DNA of 64,000 nt from UBA6109 sp964506465 (lineage in GTDB: Bacteria; Desulfobacterota; Syntrophia; Syntrophales; UBA6109). The position numbers were made by a program, and so were the translations under genes. The DNA is taken from NCBI GenBank assembly GCA_964506465.1, contig CAZDLM010000009.1, positions 11,557 through 75,556 of the forward strand, written 5' to 3'. A model generated the notes under the pieces. That model saw only the letters and a list, made by a program, of their open reading frames with translations, was not told the DNA's origin and made no database searches. Each line of letters begins with the position of its first letter. The first letter of the stretch is position 1. Of this stretch, positions 32,500-41,653 are shown piece by piece.

Positions 32500-33630
32500 A
32501 TGACAGCCCATGAAGAGCTCTTTCAGCTCATCGAACCGCTTAGCGCTGCTGCTTCGGCGATTGAGCGAAAAGAAATCTCGCAACCTCTTTCGGCCCTGCG
32601 CACAGCAGTCGCAGAAGTTGGTCGTGCATTCTCAGACTCTTGGCTGGGATATCACTCTCGGGTCTACTACGAAAACTTTCAAACACCCCCGCCTGGGGCA
32701 CACTTCAGCCAAGAATGGGGGTTAATGGATACGTTTGGGAGCATGGGTTCTGTGGGGAGATGGCGCGAATACCCTTTTGATAAAGTGAAGCAACATGTCT
32801 TACATCTTGCGGGAAATCCAGATCTCTCCGCAGCACGTGCGGCCGCCGAAGCAGCCGACGCGGCCTTCAACCATACGAAAGCTGAAATAACCTCAATATT
32901 TCAGACAGAGCTTGATGCAGGGGCAGACGCATTCATTCAAAACTTGAACGAACAGCTGCAGGCACTAGAAGTCCTGTCACCTGCCGAGGTTGCCGACAGG
33001 CTTCATCAACGCGGTCAAGTCATGACGCGCGACACTATAGTTCTCGGTCAAGGCACTCAGCTACCACCACATATCTCAGTAAAGGCGGAACTCCGCGCAC
33101 TCGAGCATTCTTTCGCGATATGCAAAGAGGCTGCTGACATCGCACGAAAGGGCGCATCGCACCTCGAGCGGAAGTCTAGAAGAACAAGCCGCGAATCTAA
33201 GATTGGAACCAATGTCTTCATTGGTCACGGTCGGGCAGCAGCATGGCGGGAGCTCAAAGACTTCATTCAAGATCGCATCCGCCTACCTTGGGATGAGTTC
33301 AATCGCGTTCCGGTAGCTGGTGTAACGAACATTGCCCGCCTATCAGAAATGCTAGATGCTTCTGCTATCGCATTTCTGGTGATGACTGCGGAAGATGAAA
33401 TGGCAGACGGTAGCTTGCAGGCCCGGATGAACGTCATCCATGAGGCTGGTCTCTTTCAGGGTCGATTGGGTTTCAGTCGCGCGATCGTGATGCTAGAAGA
33501 AGGATGTGCAGAGTTCAGCAACGTCGCTGGTCTTGGTCAGATCCGCTTCCCGCGAGGAAACATTGCGGCTGCATTTGAAGAGGTTCGTCGTGTGCTCGAA
33601 CGTGAAGGCTTAATTGCAGGCGCCGCATAA
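32500..33630 (+). CDS. Cassette 6: TIR-like (CAP12/Pycsar-effector type) protein
   Basis: 376 residues. The C-terminal ~145 residues match the TIR-like domain of CD-NTase-associated CAP12/Pycsar effectors (PF10137 type): NVFIGHGRAAAWRELKDFI, AFLVMTAEDEM, ARMNVIHEAGLFQGRLGFSR and the final QIRFPRGN. Such domains cleave NAD+ when activated in anti-phage abortive infection. The N-terminal 230 residues are a separate, helical sensing or assembly region I do not recognise. No cyclase is adjacent, so the trigger is unknown. The active-site acidic residue of the family is plausible in the NVIHEAG block. Confidence 0.75.
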   Translation: MTAHEELFQLIEPLSAAASAIERKEISQPLSALRTAVAEVGRAFSDSWLGYHSRVYYENFQTPPPGAHFSQEWGLMDTFGSMGSVGRWREYPFDKVKQHVLHLAGNPDLSAARAAAEAADAAFNHTKAEITSIFQTELDAGADAFIQNLNEQLQALEVLSPAEVADRLHQRGQVMTRDTIVLGQGTQLPPHISVKAELRALEHSFAICKEAADIARKGASHLERKSRRTSRESKIGTNVFIGHGRAAAWRELKDFIQDRIRLPWDEFNRVPVAGVTNIARLSEMLDASAIAFLVMTAEDEMADGSLQARMNVIHEAGLFQGRLGFSRAIVMLEEGCAEFSNVAGLGQIRFPRGNIAAAFEEVRRVLEREGLIAGAA

Positions 33631-33684
33631 CTAGAGGCTCGAGCCGACCGCGTTGCCACGCGGCGGCTCAGCCACACGTTATGA
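33625..33684 (+). other. attC site 6
   Basis: R'' GCATAAC (33625-33631) overlaps the stop of cassette 6; R' GTTATGA (33678-33684). GAGCCGACCGCG pairs with CGCGGCGGCTC with an extrahelical A, nearly a textbook 60-bp attC. Confidence 0.85.
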
Positions 33685-33715
33685 TCCCAGTACATCAATG
33701 AGGAATGAAATTGAT

Positions 33716-34805
33716 ATGTTAAGAAGGAATGTGCAAGTAATGTACGGTAGAGGGCTGGTGCTCATTGCCCTGATGACCTTTTGTACGGCGTTGGGTTGGG
33801 CCGGTGAGGTGCCGGGGCCGCTTCCCCGTATCGCCGTCCTGGCCATGGGTGGAACCATCGCAGGACAGAGCGCTTCTCCGACAGTGACCACAGAATACAA
33901 GCCTGGTGTGTTCGATGTGGGTTTGCTCATCAGCTCGGTCCCGGGACTCGCACAGGTGGCACGGATTTCGGCAGAGCAGATAGCCAACATCGATAGCGCT
34001 AACATCACCAACGGGCATCTGCTGAGACTGGCCCGCAGAATCAACACCCTGAGCGCATCAGGCGCGGTGGACGGCATTGTGGTCACCCACGGGACCGATA
34101 CGCTGGAGGAAACAGCCTACTTCCTGAACCTCGTTGTCGAGACCGACACTCCCTTGATTCTCACCGGATCGATGCGACCCGCCACGGCGATAAGCGCGGA
34201 CGGTCCCTTGAATTTGTACAACGCCGTGGTGATAGCGGGGACTCCGCACGCCCGAGGTCAAGGGGTGCTCGTAGCAGTGAACGAGCGGATCGACGCTGCC
34301 CGCGACGTAACCAAGACCCACACGACGAATGTCGACACATTCCGCTCGCCCGAAACGGGATGCTTGGGCTACGTGAAGGCGGCAAGGCACACCTGCTCAG
34401 GATGACCACAAAGCGCCACACAGTGCGTTCGGAGTTCCGGCTCGGGAATACGGATAAGCTACCGCGGGTGGATATCCTCTACGGTCACGGGAACGACTCG
34501 CGGGATCTCGTCGATGCGGCGGTGCGGGCCGGGGCACAGGGGATCGTTCTCGCCGGGGCGTTGGGGACGGTGGAATCTTTCCGGCTACCTACGAAGCGCT
34601 CAAGGAGGCGCGGGCAAAGGGAGTAATCGTAGTCCGCGCCAGCCGCGTGGGAAGTGGGGCGGTGGTACCCGTCGAAGACGACCGAAAGGACGGCATGATC
34701 AGCGCCAACACGCTCAACCCGCAGAAGGCACGTATCCTGCTGATGCTTGCTCTGACCCAGACCAGGGAACTTCGAGAGATCAGGCGGATATTCGAAGAAT
34801 ACTGA
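33716..34805 (+). pseudogene. ansB: Cassette 7: L-asparaginase (type II-like), two frameshifts
   Basis: An exported asparaginase broken in two places. Segment 1 (to about 34377) has signal peptide YGRGLVLIALMTFCTALGWA, the catalytic Thr motif VLAMGGTIAGQ and second Thr motif VVTHGTDTLEETAYF. Near 34373-34378 the frame moves by one base, giving EGGKAHLLRM... A second one-base shift at about 34570-34578 is needed to continue as FPATYEALKEARAKG through RRIFEEY ending at 34805. Both fit single-base deletions. The three frames align end to end with the asparaginase fold, so the ancestral gene is clear; whether these are mutations or sequencing errors needs read support. The start could also be ATG 33698 or 33740. 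Confidence 0.85.
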
Positions 34806-34865
34806 ATTCAACCGTCAGGACGCCATAGCTTCAGCAGGACCTGAATATTAGGGAGAGAGAATTAG

Positions 34866-34924
34866 CCATAACCAGCAAATCCACCGGACTTGCGTCCCGC
34901 GGGCCGGTGATCTGCACGTTATGA
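34866..34924 (+). other. attC site 7
   Basis: R'' CCATAAC (34866-34872), R' GTTATGA (34918-34924). TCCACCGG pairs with CCGGTGA with an extrahelical C, as in attC3. 59 bp. Last attC seen; the remaining 180 bp to the glcD promoter has no gene. Confidence 0.85.
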
Positions 34925-35107
34925 GCAGAAAAACAAAGAGGAATGGCGACACGGAGCATAGGCTAGGCATTCTGAGCAGAAGGCAAAGACTTTAGACGGT
35001 GTGGTTACACGGGAGGCACCGCTCTTGCCGGAAGTTTTCCTTACCAATCTGGTTTTTTCTCTTACCATGTATTTCATGCAAACCGTTGAGATTCCTCTAT
35101 TTTTGTC

Positions 35108-35136
35108 TTGACAAAACGCGGCAAATCCGATTATAC
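35108..35136 (+). promoter_or_regulatory. Promoter of glcD-glcF
   Basis: TTGACA (35108-35113), 17-bp spacer, TTATAC (35131-35136), about 105 bp before the glcD start. Between the last attC (34924) and here nothing else is recognisable. Confidence 0.75.
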
Positions 35137-35245
35137 AGCGGCGGTTTTTCTCGTATGCCGTACCAAGGGCGGCCGCGCTGCAACGGGGGCCGCACAGGGC
35201 TTCAGCAGAGATTCTCATCGCTCTTCAAAAAGGGGGGAGTGCCGT

Positions 35246-36670
35246 ATGATCGGCAAGGCAGGACTCGATCATCTCGCCGTCAGGCTCGGCCGGGAAAACG
35301 TCTACACGGAAAAGGAGGACCTTCTGGTTCTGGGATACGACTCGACCCCGGAAATGCACTATGTTCCGGACGTCGTCGTCTATCCGAAGTCGCAGGAGGA
35401 CGTCGTCTTCGCCGTGGACTTCTGCCGGCAGGAGGGGCTCCCCATCGTTCCCCGGGGGTCCGGCACCGGACTTTCCGGCGGCAGCGCCCCCGTCCAGGGC
35501 GGCATGGTCGTCTGCATGACCCGGATGAACCGCATCCTGGAGATCGACGAGGAAAACCTTACGGCAACGGTCGAGCCGGGCGTCATCACCCTCGACCTCT
35601 TCAACGCCGTCGCCGCGAAGGGCCTCTTCTATCCCCCCGACCCCGGTTCCCAGACGATCTCCACGATCGGCGGCAACGTGGCGGAAAACGCCGGCGGCCT
35701 GCGCGGCCTCAAATACGGCGTGACGCGCAACTACGTCATGGGGATCTCCGGCGTCCTGGCCGACGGCACGTCGATCGCCGCGGGCAACAAATGCGTGAAG
35801 GACGTCGCCGGCTATTCCCTGCGCGACATCTTCATCGGCAGCGAAGGCACGCTCGGAATTCTGACGCAGGTGACCGTGCGCCTCATCAATCCCCCCAAGG
35901 CCAAGCGCACGTTCCTCGCCCATTTTCAGGACATCCGCACTGCCGGACAGGCTGTATCCCGCATCATCGCCTCACGGATCATCCCCTCGACGCTGGAGAT
36001 CATGGACCGGACGACCATCAACTGCGTGGAGGATTACAAAGCCATCGGCCTGCCGCGCGACATGGCGGCTCTCCTGCTCATCGAGGTCGACGGCCATCCG
36101 GCCACGGTGGCCGAGGAAGCCGACGGAGTGCGGAAGGTCCTGGAATCGGTCCGGGCCGACGCCGTTTACGAAGCCAGGGATGCCGCCGAGGCGGACAGGC
36201 TCGCCGCGGCGAGGAGGACCGCTCTTTCCGCCGTCGCCCGCGTCTCGCCCACGACGATCCTCGAGGATGCAACCGTTCCGAGAAGCTGCCTCTCGGAAAC
36301 CTTCGCGGAAATCGAACGGCTGAAGGCGAAATACAATGTCAAGGTCGCGACCTTCGGTCACGCCGGCGACGGGAATCTTCACCCGACCGCCGTTACCGAT
36401 GAGCGGAATCAAGACGAGCTCCAGCGCGTTCACGCCTTCTTTTCGGAACTGTACGAGAAGGTCCTGGCCCTGGGCGGAACCGTTTCCGGCGAACACGGCA
36501 TCGGGCTGGCGAAGAGAGACTACCTCCAGCGGCAGATCGGCCCGGGCGGCGTCGGCGTCATGCGGCGCATCAAGGTGGCCTTCGATCCGGCGGGCATCAT
36601 GAATCCCTGCAAGATGTTCCTCGATGAGACGAGCTGCTCCTGTTCCAAAAAAGGAGGGTCGCATGCCTGA
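35246..36670 (+). CDS. glcD: FAD-linked 2-hydroxyacid oxidase (glycolate/lactate type), GlcD
   Basis: 474 residues from ATG 35246, behind AGGGGGGAG. FAD-binding PCMH domain with PRGSGTGLSGGSAP and GGNVAENAGG; C-terminal oxidase domain with FGHAGDGNLHP and GEHGIGLAKR. Oxidises glycolate or D-lactate, passing electrons to the Fe-S partner GlcF, whose gene overlaps its 3' end. The neighbouring OFA transporter would import the acid. Substrate choice between glycolate and lactate cannot be made from sequence. Confidence 0.9.
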   Translation: MIGKAGLDHLAVRLGRENVYTEKEDLLVLGYDSTPEMHYVPDVVVYPKSQEDVVFAVDFCRQEGLPIVPRGSGTGLSGGSAPVQGGMVVCMTRMNRILEIDEENLTATVEPGVITLDLFNAVAAKGLFYPPDPGSQTISTIGGNVAENAGGLRGLKYGVTRNYVMGISGVLADGTSIAAGNKCVKDVAGYSLRDIFIGSEGTLGILTQVTVRLINPPKAKRTFLAHFQDIRTAGQAVSRIIASRIIPSTLEIMDRTTINCVEDYKAIGLPRDMAALLLIEVDGHPATVAEEADGVRKVLESVRADAVYEARDAAEADRLAAARRTALSAVARVSPTTILEDATVPRSCLSETFAEIERLKAKYNVKVATFGHAGDGNLHPTAVTDERNQDELQRVHAFFSELYEKVLALGGTVSGEHGIGLAKRDYLQRQIGPGGVGVMRRIKVAFDPAGIMNPCKMFLDETSCSCSKKGGSHA

Positions 36671-37964
36671 AACCGCCGCGCTGGGGAACTTCGCCCCTGA
36701 AGACGCTCCTTCCTACGAGTCCATTCTGCAATGCATGCGCTGCGGCTTCTGCCTCGCCGTCTGCCCGACCTACGCCCTCACGAATCGTGAGCGGTCCAGC
36801 CCACGCGGGCGGGCCGCCCTGGCGCGCGCCGTTGCGGAGGGAAAGCTGGATTTTTCGAAGGCGGTCAAGGAAGAAGCCTTCTTCTGTCTCGACTGCCGCG
36901 CCTGTTCCACCGCCTGCCCGTCCGGCGTGAAGGTCGGGCCGATCATGGAATTCTGCCGCAGCCAGTCCCATGTTTTCCACCCGTTGCGCCCCGCCGCCGG
37001 AATGCTCCGCACCTTTATCCTGGAGAAGATGCTTCCCTCGCCGGGGCTCATGGAGACCTCGATGCTGCCGATGCGCCTCTACCAGCGCCTCGGCCTCCAA
37101 TGGGCCATGCGCAACCTGGGCGCCAACCGCCTCCTTCCGGATGTCCTCGCCAAGATGGAAGGCATCCTCCCGTCGCTCGAGCGGCCCCTGCGGCAGGTCC
37201 TTCCCAACCGAATTCCGGCCCGCGGGGCAAAGCGGGGACGCGTGGGATTCTTTCTGGGCTGCGCGATGAGCCTGACGTTCCCCGAAGTCTCCCGCCAGAC
37301 GATCCGCGTCCTCGCGCAACAGGGTTTCGACGTCCTGACTCCGAAGGAAGTCAAGTGCTGCGGCGCTCCGCATCTGGCCGAGGGGGACCGCAAGACCGCC
37401 CGGGAACTCGCCAGGATCAACCTCGATCTCTTTTCCGGGCTCGACGTCGACCGGATCGTCACGGACTGCGCCGGCTGCGGCTGCGCGCTCAAGGAATACG
37501 AGGAGGTCCTCGACGGCCGGATCGAGCACGGCCGCCTGGCCGCTTTCCGCGCCAAGGTGCGCGACGTGTCCGAGTTCCTGGCGGAAGCCGGTCTTCGGAC
37601 GGAGGGATTCAAACCGTTCCCCTCTTCCGTCACCTACCACGAGCCCTGCCACCTCGCCCACGGTCAGGGCGTTTCGGCACAGCCGCGCCATCTGATCCGT
37701 CAGATTCCCGGCATCGATTACCGGGAGATGAAGGAGGCGAACTGGTGCTGCGGCATGGCGGGCTCCTTCGCCCTGAAGGAACTGGAGGCGAGCCGGAAGA
37801 TCCTCGACCGGAAGCTCGCCAACGTCCGCGCGACCGGCGCCGATACCCTCGTCACGGCCAATCCGGGCTGCCACCTGCAACTGGCCTGGGGCGTCCGGCA
37901 GTCGCGGATGAGGCAGCCCGTGCTGCACATCATGGAACTTCTGGGCAGGGTGATTCCCGGGTGA
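36663..37964 (+). CDS. glcF: Fe-S subunit of 2-hydroxyacid oxidase, GlcF
   Basis: 433 residues. Two 4Fe-4S ferredoxin sites, CMRCGFCLAVCP and CLDCRACSTACP, then two CCG domains (KCCGAPHLAEGD and WCCGMAGSF) typical of GlcF/heterodisulfide-reductase-like proteins. Transfers electrons from the GlcD flavin to the membrane. Overlaps glcD by 8 bp. Confidence 0.92.
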   Translation: MPETAALGNFAPEDAPSYESILQCMRCGFCLAVCPTYALTNRERSSPRGRAALARAVAEGKLDFSKAVKEEAFFCLDCRACSTACPSGVKVGPIMEFCRSQSHVFHPLRPAAGMLRTFILEKMLPSPGLMETSMLPMRLYQRLGLQWAMRNLGANRLLPDVLAKMEGILPSLERPLRQVLPNRIPARGAKRGRVGFFLGCAMSLTFPEVSRQTIRVLAQQGFDVLTPKEVKCCGAPHLAEGDRKTARELARINLDLFSGLDVDRIVTDCAGCGCALKEYEEVLDGRIEHGRLAAFRAKVRDVSEFLAEAGLRTEGFKPFPSSVTYHEPCHLAHGQGVSAQPRHLIRQIPGIDYREMKEANWCCGMAGSFALKELEASRKILDRKLANVRATGADTLVTANPGCHLQLAWGVRQSRMRQPVLHIMELLGRVIPG

Positions 37965-38118
37965 AGACGACGGTAAACAAAAAAACCGCGGCCCTCGACA
38001 CCGTCAAGGTCTGCAGCCGCAAATCCGCCCCTGGTAAAACGTGAACGATTGCCGATGGATACCGGACGGGAAATCTTCTAACCCGAAGAAACTCCGTTGA
38101 ATTTTCAATATATTCCTC

Positions 38119-38147
38119 TTGACAAAGACTTCCATTCCCTCTATAGA
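38119..38147 (+). promoter_or_regulatory. Promoter of the OFA transporter gene
   Basis: TTGACA (38119-38124), 17-bp spacer, TATAGA (38142-38147), about 85 bp upstream of the start codon. Confidence 0.8.
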
Positions 38148-38233
38148 CGCGGCGTCGGGGGATGCTGGGTTCTCAGCGATTCGTCAGCAAGATATTCCGT
38201 CTTTCATCAAACAAAAAAGGAGAGGGCATACGT

Positions 38234-39475
38234 ATGGCTAATGAAAACGAGAATCTCGAAAGCAAGCGTTGGTTGATCGCCGGCGCGGCGATTATCCTGC
38301 AACTGTGCCTCGGTACGGTCTACGCGTGGTCGGTGTTCAAGAACCCGCTGGTTTCGGCGCACGGCTGGTCCGGGATGCAGGTCCAGATCACCTTCATGAT
38401 CCTCATCGGCATGATCGGCGTCGCCGCCGCCTTCGGCGGAGGGCTCGTGGACAAGAAGGGCCCGAAGTTCGTCGCCACCATCGGCGCCATCCTTTTCGGC
38501 ATCGGCACCATCCTGGCCGGCGTCGCGGATGCGACGGGCAGTCTCTTCATCATGTATGTCGGGTACGGCCTCATCGGCGGCCTCGGCAACGGCTTCGGCT
38601 ACGTCACGCCCATCGCCACCCTGATCCGCTGGTTCCCGGACAAGCGCGGTCTCGTGACCGGACTCGCGGTCATGGGTTTCGGCTTCGGCGCCTTCTTCAT
38701 CGGCAAGATCGTTCCCGGCATGATCCTCAACATGGGCGTGGCCAACACCTTCTACATCCTCGGCGTGATCTACCTCGTGCTGTGCACCCTGTCGGCGCTG
38801 ATGTTCAAGAACCCCCCGAAGGGCTGGCTGCCCGCCGGCTTCACGCCGCCCAAGACGGCGACCTCCGCGGCCGATTCCTACACCTTCGATGAAGCCAAGA
38901 CGACTCCCCAGTGGTGGATGCTGTGGGCCATGCTGTGCCTGAACGTGTCGGCCGGCCTCGGCCTCCTTTCCCAGCTCTCCCCCATGGCGCAGGACGTCCT
39001 GAAGAAGACGATCACCGACGTCAAGGAACTGGCCATCGCGGGCGGCACGATCCTCGCCATCGCCTCGATCTTCAACGGTCTCGGACGCCTCTTCTGGGCC
39101 TCGCTGTCCGACAAGATGGGCCGCAAGAACGTCTTCATCACCATGTTCATCAGCCAGGCGATCCTCTATATCCTGCTGCCCCAGATCGGCAACACCGTGA
39201 TCTTCACCGTCATCGCCTGCTACCTGCTGGCCTGCTACGGCGGCGGATTTGCCACGATGCCCGCCTTTGCGGCGGATTCCTTTGGCCCCGCCTACATCGG
39301 CCGGGTCTACGGCATCATGCTGACGGCCTGGAGCGTCGCCGGCGTCCTCGGACCGCTGGTCTTCGCCCAGTTGACGAAGACAACCGCCCTTTACACGGCG
39401 GCCGGCCTCCTGATCGTCGGCTTCGTGATCGCCATCAGCTACAAGCGTCCGGAGCGCAAGGCGAAAGCCGCCTGA
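38234..39475 (+). CDS. OFA-family MFS transporter (oxalate/formate antiporter type)
   Basis: 413 residues, 12 transmembrane segments, N-terminal WLIAGAAIILQLCLGTVYAW and the GYVTPIATLIRWFPDKRGL block conserved in oxalate:formate/monocarboxylate transporters. AAGGAGAG precedes the ATG at 38234; the reading frame extends upstream without conservation. Next to glcDF, transport of lactate or glycolate is a reasonable guess. It has its own promoter and terminator. Confidence 0.92.
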   Translation: MANENENLESKRWLIAGAAIILQLCLGTVYAWSVFKNPLVSAHGWSGMQVQITFMILIGMIGVAAAFGGGLVDKKGPKFVATIGAILFGIGTILAGVADATGSLFIMYVGYGLIGGLGNGFGYVTPIATLIRWFPDKRGLVTGLAVMGFGFGAFFIGKIVPGMILNMGVANTFYILGVIYLVLCTLSALMFKNPPKGWLPAGFTPPKTATSAADSYTFDEAKTTPQWWMLWAMLCLNVSAGLGLLSQLSPMAQDVLKKTITDVKELAIAGGTILAIASIFNGLGRLFWASLSDKMGRKNVFITMFISQAILYILLPQIGNTVIFTVIACYLLACYGGGFATMPAFAADSFGPAYIGRVYGIMLTAWSVAGVLGPLVFAQLTKTTALYTAAGLLIVGFVIAISYKRPERKAKAA

Positions 39476-39503
39476 TCTTCGGCACCTGCAACGCGCAAAA
39501 GCG

Positions 39504-39543
39504 CCCCCGGGGCCGCCTGTCTCAGGCCCCGGGGGTTTTTTTC
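39504..39543 (+). terminator. Terminator after the OFA transporter
   Basis: CCCCCGGGGCC - 10-base loop - GGCCCCGGGGG followed by seven T. An 11-bp, fully G/C stem. Confidence 0.95.
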
Positions 39544-39572
39544 ATTCCAGAGGCGTCCCATAGAGGTCCATC

Positions 39573-40376
39573 ATGGATAGAACCGAATCTCCCCTTTACG
39601 ACATCGAGGCGCTCGCGGCCATCATCCGCAAGCTGAGGAGCCCGGAGGGCTGTCCCTGGGACCGGGAGCAGCGCAGGGAGGATCTTGCACGATACGTCCT
39701 CGAAGAGGCCTATGAAGTGGTCGATGCCATCAAGAGCGGCAGCCCCGAAGCCCTCAAGGAGGAGCTGGGAGATCTCCTTTTCCAGATCCTCTTTCTGGTC
39801 CGCCTTGCGGAAGAGGCAGCCGAATTTTCTCTTGCGGATGTGACGACGGCGGTGGGCGGGAAGATGATCCGGCGCCATCCCCACGTCTACGGACAGGTTC
39901 GCGTGAACGGCGTGGCGGACGTCAAGGCGAACTGGCGGGACATCAAGGAACGCATCGAAAAGAAACCTCCGGACAGGCAGGGGGCGCTGGAGAAAGTCCC
40001 CCGTGCGCTGCCCGCACTGGCGAGGGCGCAGCGGATCGGCGAAGCGGCCGCCGCGGTGGGCTTCGACTGGGAAGGCACGGACGGCGTCCTGCAGAAGATC
40101 GACGAGGAGTTGGACGAACTCCGCGCCGCGTTGAAGGCGGGTGAAACGGAGCGGGTCAATGAAGAGATCGGCGATCTCCTCTTCAGCGTCGTCAACCTCT
40201 GCCGTTTTGTGAAGGTGGACGCCGAGCTTTCCTTGACGGAGGCGGTGAAAAAATTTATAGAACGCTTCCGCCGCATCGAGGAGCGGCTCCGCCGGGAAGG
40301 TCTGTCTCCGGCCGAGGCGGCGTTCCAGCGGCTGGACAGCCTCTGGAATGAAGTCAAGAAGGATGAAGAAGGATGA
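39573..40376 (+). CDS. mazG: Nucleoside triphosphate pyrophosphohydrolase MazG
   Basis: 267 residues, two tandem MazG repeats, with EEAYEVVDAI and EELGDLLFQILF in the first and EELDELRAAL ... EEIGDLLFSVVNL in the second. These provide the Mg2+-binding EExxE/ExxD residues. Hydrolyses (d)NTPs and non-canonical nucleotides to NMP and PPi. Starts the mazG-DUF2065-queA-tgt-yajC run, which is closely spaced and probably one operon. Confidence 0.95.
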   Translation: MDRTESPLYDIEALAAIIRKLRSPEGCPWDREQRREDLARYVLEEAYEVVDAIKSGSPEALKEELGDLLFQILFLVRLAEEAAEFSLADVTTAVGGKMIRRHPHVYGQVRVNGVADVKANWRDIKERIEKKPPDRQGALEKVPRALPALARAQRIGEAAAAVGFDWEGTDGVLQKIDEELDELRAALKAGETERVNEEIGDLLFSVVNLCRFVKVDAELSLTEAVKKFIERFRRIEERLRREGLSPAEAAFQRLDSLWNEVKKDEEG

Positions 40377-40558
40377 AATATTTTCTCTGTGTCCTGGGAA
40401 TGGTATTTGTCATCGAGGGTCTCCCCTACTTCGCCTTTCCGGATAAGATCAAGGCATATCTCCTCAAACTCGTCGAGGTGCCGGATTCCAAACTGCGCCT
40501 TCTGGGACTGGCGGCCATGCTTGGCGGCCTCGCCCTCGTCTGGTTCGGCCGGAGCTGA
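40373..40558 (+). CDS. DUF2065 small membrane protein (YjeT-like)
   Basis: 61 residues with two transmembrane helices (about 4-20 and 38-58) and the ...EGLPYFAFPDKIKAYL... segment of DUF2065. Function unknown. ATGA overlap with mazG couples translation. Confidence 0.85.
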   Translation: MKYFLCVLGMVFVIEGLPYFAFPDKIKAYLLKLVEVPDSKLRLLGLAAMLGGLALVWFGRS

Positions 40559-40607
40559 TCGCGCGAGGGTCGATCACGGGCAGGTCCCGTTACAGGTTTT
40601 TCCCCAT

Positions 40608-41639
40608 ATGAAACTGAAGAACTTCGACTACGAACTCCCCGAGGAATTGATCGCGCAGGCGCCCTGCGCGGATCGGGACCAGTCTCGCCTCCTCGTCGTC
40701 CACCGGGATACGGGCCGTCTCGAACACCGGCGCTTTTACGAGTTGCCCGAATATCTCCGCCCGGGCGACGCCGTCGTCGTCAACGACTCCCGCGTCATCC
40801 CCGCGCGCCTCTTTGGAAACAAGGAATCGGGCGGCCGGGTCGAGTTCCTCCTCCTTGCCTGCGAAGACGAACGCACCGCGCTCTGGACGGCGCTCCTGAA
40901 GCCGGGCCGACGGGTGCGGGCGGGAACCTCCGTGACGTTCGGGAGGGACGCGGTGGCGGAAATCGTCGAAAAGCTGCCGGATCATACCTGGCGCGTCCGC
41001 TTCGTGACGGACACGGATTTCAACACCTTTCTGAACCGGCATGGGTACGCTCCGCTGCCTCCCTACATCAAACGCAACGGCGCGACCGGTATCTCCGCCG
41101 CCGATCTCGAACGGTATCAGACCGTCTATGCCAGGGTGCCGGGATCGGTCGCCGCCCCCACGGCGGGCCTCCATTTCACCCCGGAGGTCCTCGCCGCCCT
41201 TCGGAGCCATAGCATTCCGGTTGCGGCGGTCACGCTGTATGTCGGCTACGGCACTTTCCGGCCCATCGAAACGGAGGACGTCGAAGATCACGTCATGGAT
41301 GAAGAGCGCATCGAGATCGGAGCCGAGGCCGCCCGGATCATCAACGCCGCCTCCCGGGTGGTCGCCGTCGGGACAACCTCGACGAGGGCGATCGAAACGG
41401 CGGCCGGCGAAGACGGCACCGTCTCCGCCGGGTCCGGGCGGACGCGTCTCTACCTCTACCCGGGCCGTCCGTTCCGCCGGGTGGGCGCCCTCCTGACCAA
41501 CTTCCACCTCCCCCGCTCGTCCCTCTTTCTGCTTGTCTGCGCATTCGCCGGCAGGGAGCGGATGATGGAGGCCTACGCGGAGGCGATCCGCGAGCGGTAC
41601 CGTTTCTTCAGCTACGGCGACTGCATGCTCATCCTGTGA
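40608..41639 (+). CDS. queA: S-adenosylmethionine:tRNA ribosyltransferase-isomerase
   Basis: 343 residues. Transfers the ribosyl group of SAM to preQ1-tRNA to make epoxyqueuosine. Family landmarks: FDYELPEELIAQAP at the N terminus, VNDSRVIPARLFG, and APTAGLHFT. Its partner tgt follows directly, and the preQ0 genes queD-folE2 are at the left end of the window. Start at 40608; the frame is open upstream but unconserved. Confidence 0.96.
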   Translation: MKLKNFDYELPEELIAQAPCADRDQSRLLVVHRDTGRLEHRRFYELPEYLRPGDAVVVNDSRVIPARLFGNKESGGRVEFLLLACEDERTALWTALLKPGRRVRAGTSVTFGRDAVAEIVEKLPDHTWRVRFVTDTDFNTFLNRHGYAPLPPYIKRNGATGISAADLERYQTVYARVPGSVAAPTAGLHFTPEVLAALRSHSIPVAAVTLYVGYGTFRPIETEDVEDHVMDEERIEIGAEAARIINAASRVVAVGTTSTRAIETAAGEDGTVSAGSGRTRLYLYPGRPFRRVGALLTNFHLPRSSLFLLVCAFAGRERMMEAYAEAIRERYRFFSYGDCMLIL

Positions 41640-41653
41640 AAGGAACACGGTCG

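Larger units (their letters stand above)
27304..34924 (+). mobile_element. Decayed chromosomal integron: intI remnant, candidate attI, seven-cassette array
   Basis: The segment starts with a truncated, stop-interrupted intI on the minus strand (27304-27501), then a region with a GTTGGGC core site at 27669-27675 that may be attI. Seven plus-strand genes follow, each separated by an attC-like site: 28625-28747, 29560-29616, 30333-30388, 31184-31296, 32428-32483, 33625-33684 and 34866-34924. This divergent intI/attI/cassette layout is diagnostic of integrons. Several genes are lower in G+C and unlike their neighbours. With no functional integrase in the window it would be classed as a CALIN or inactivated integron. 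Confidence 0.85.

Noticed and set aside
28625..34924. Treating the intergenic hairpins as ordinary terminators
   Set aside because: They lack T-runs and instead carry paired RYYYAAC/GTTRRRY-like cores with extrahelical bases at similar positions, which fits attC sites.
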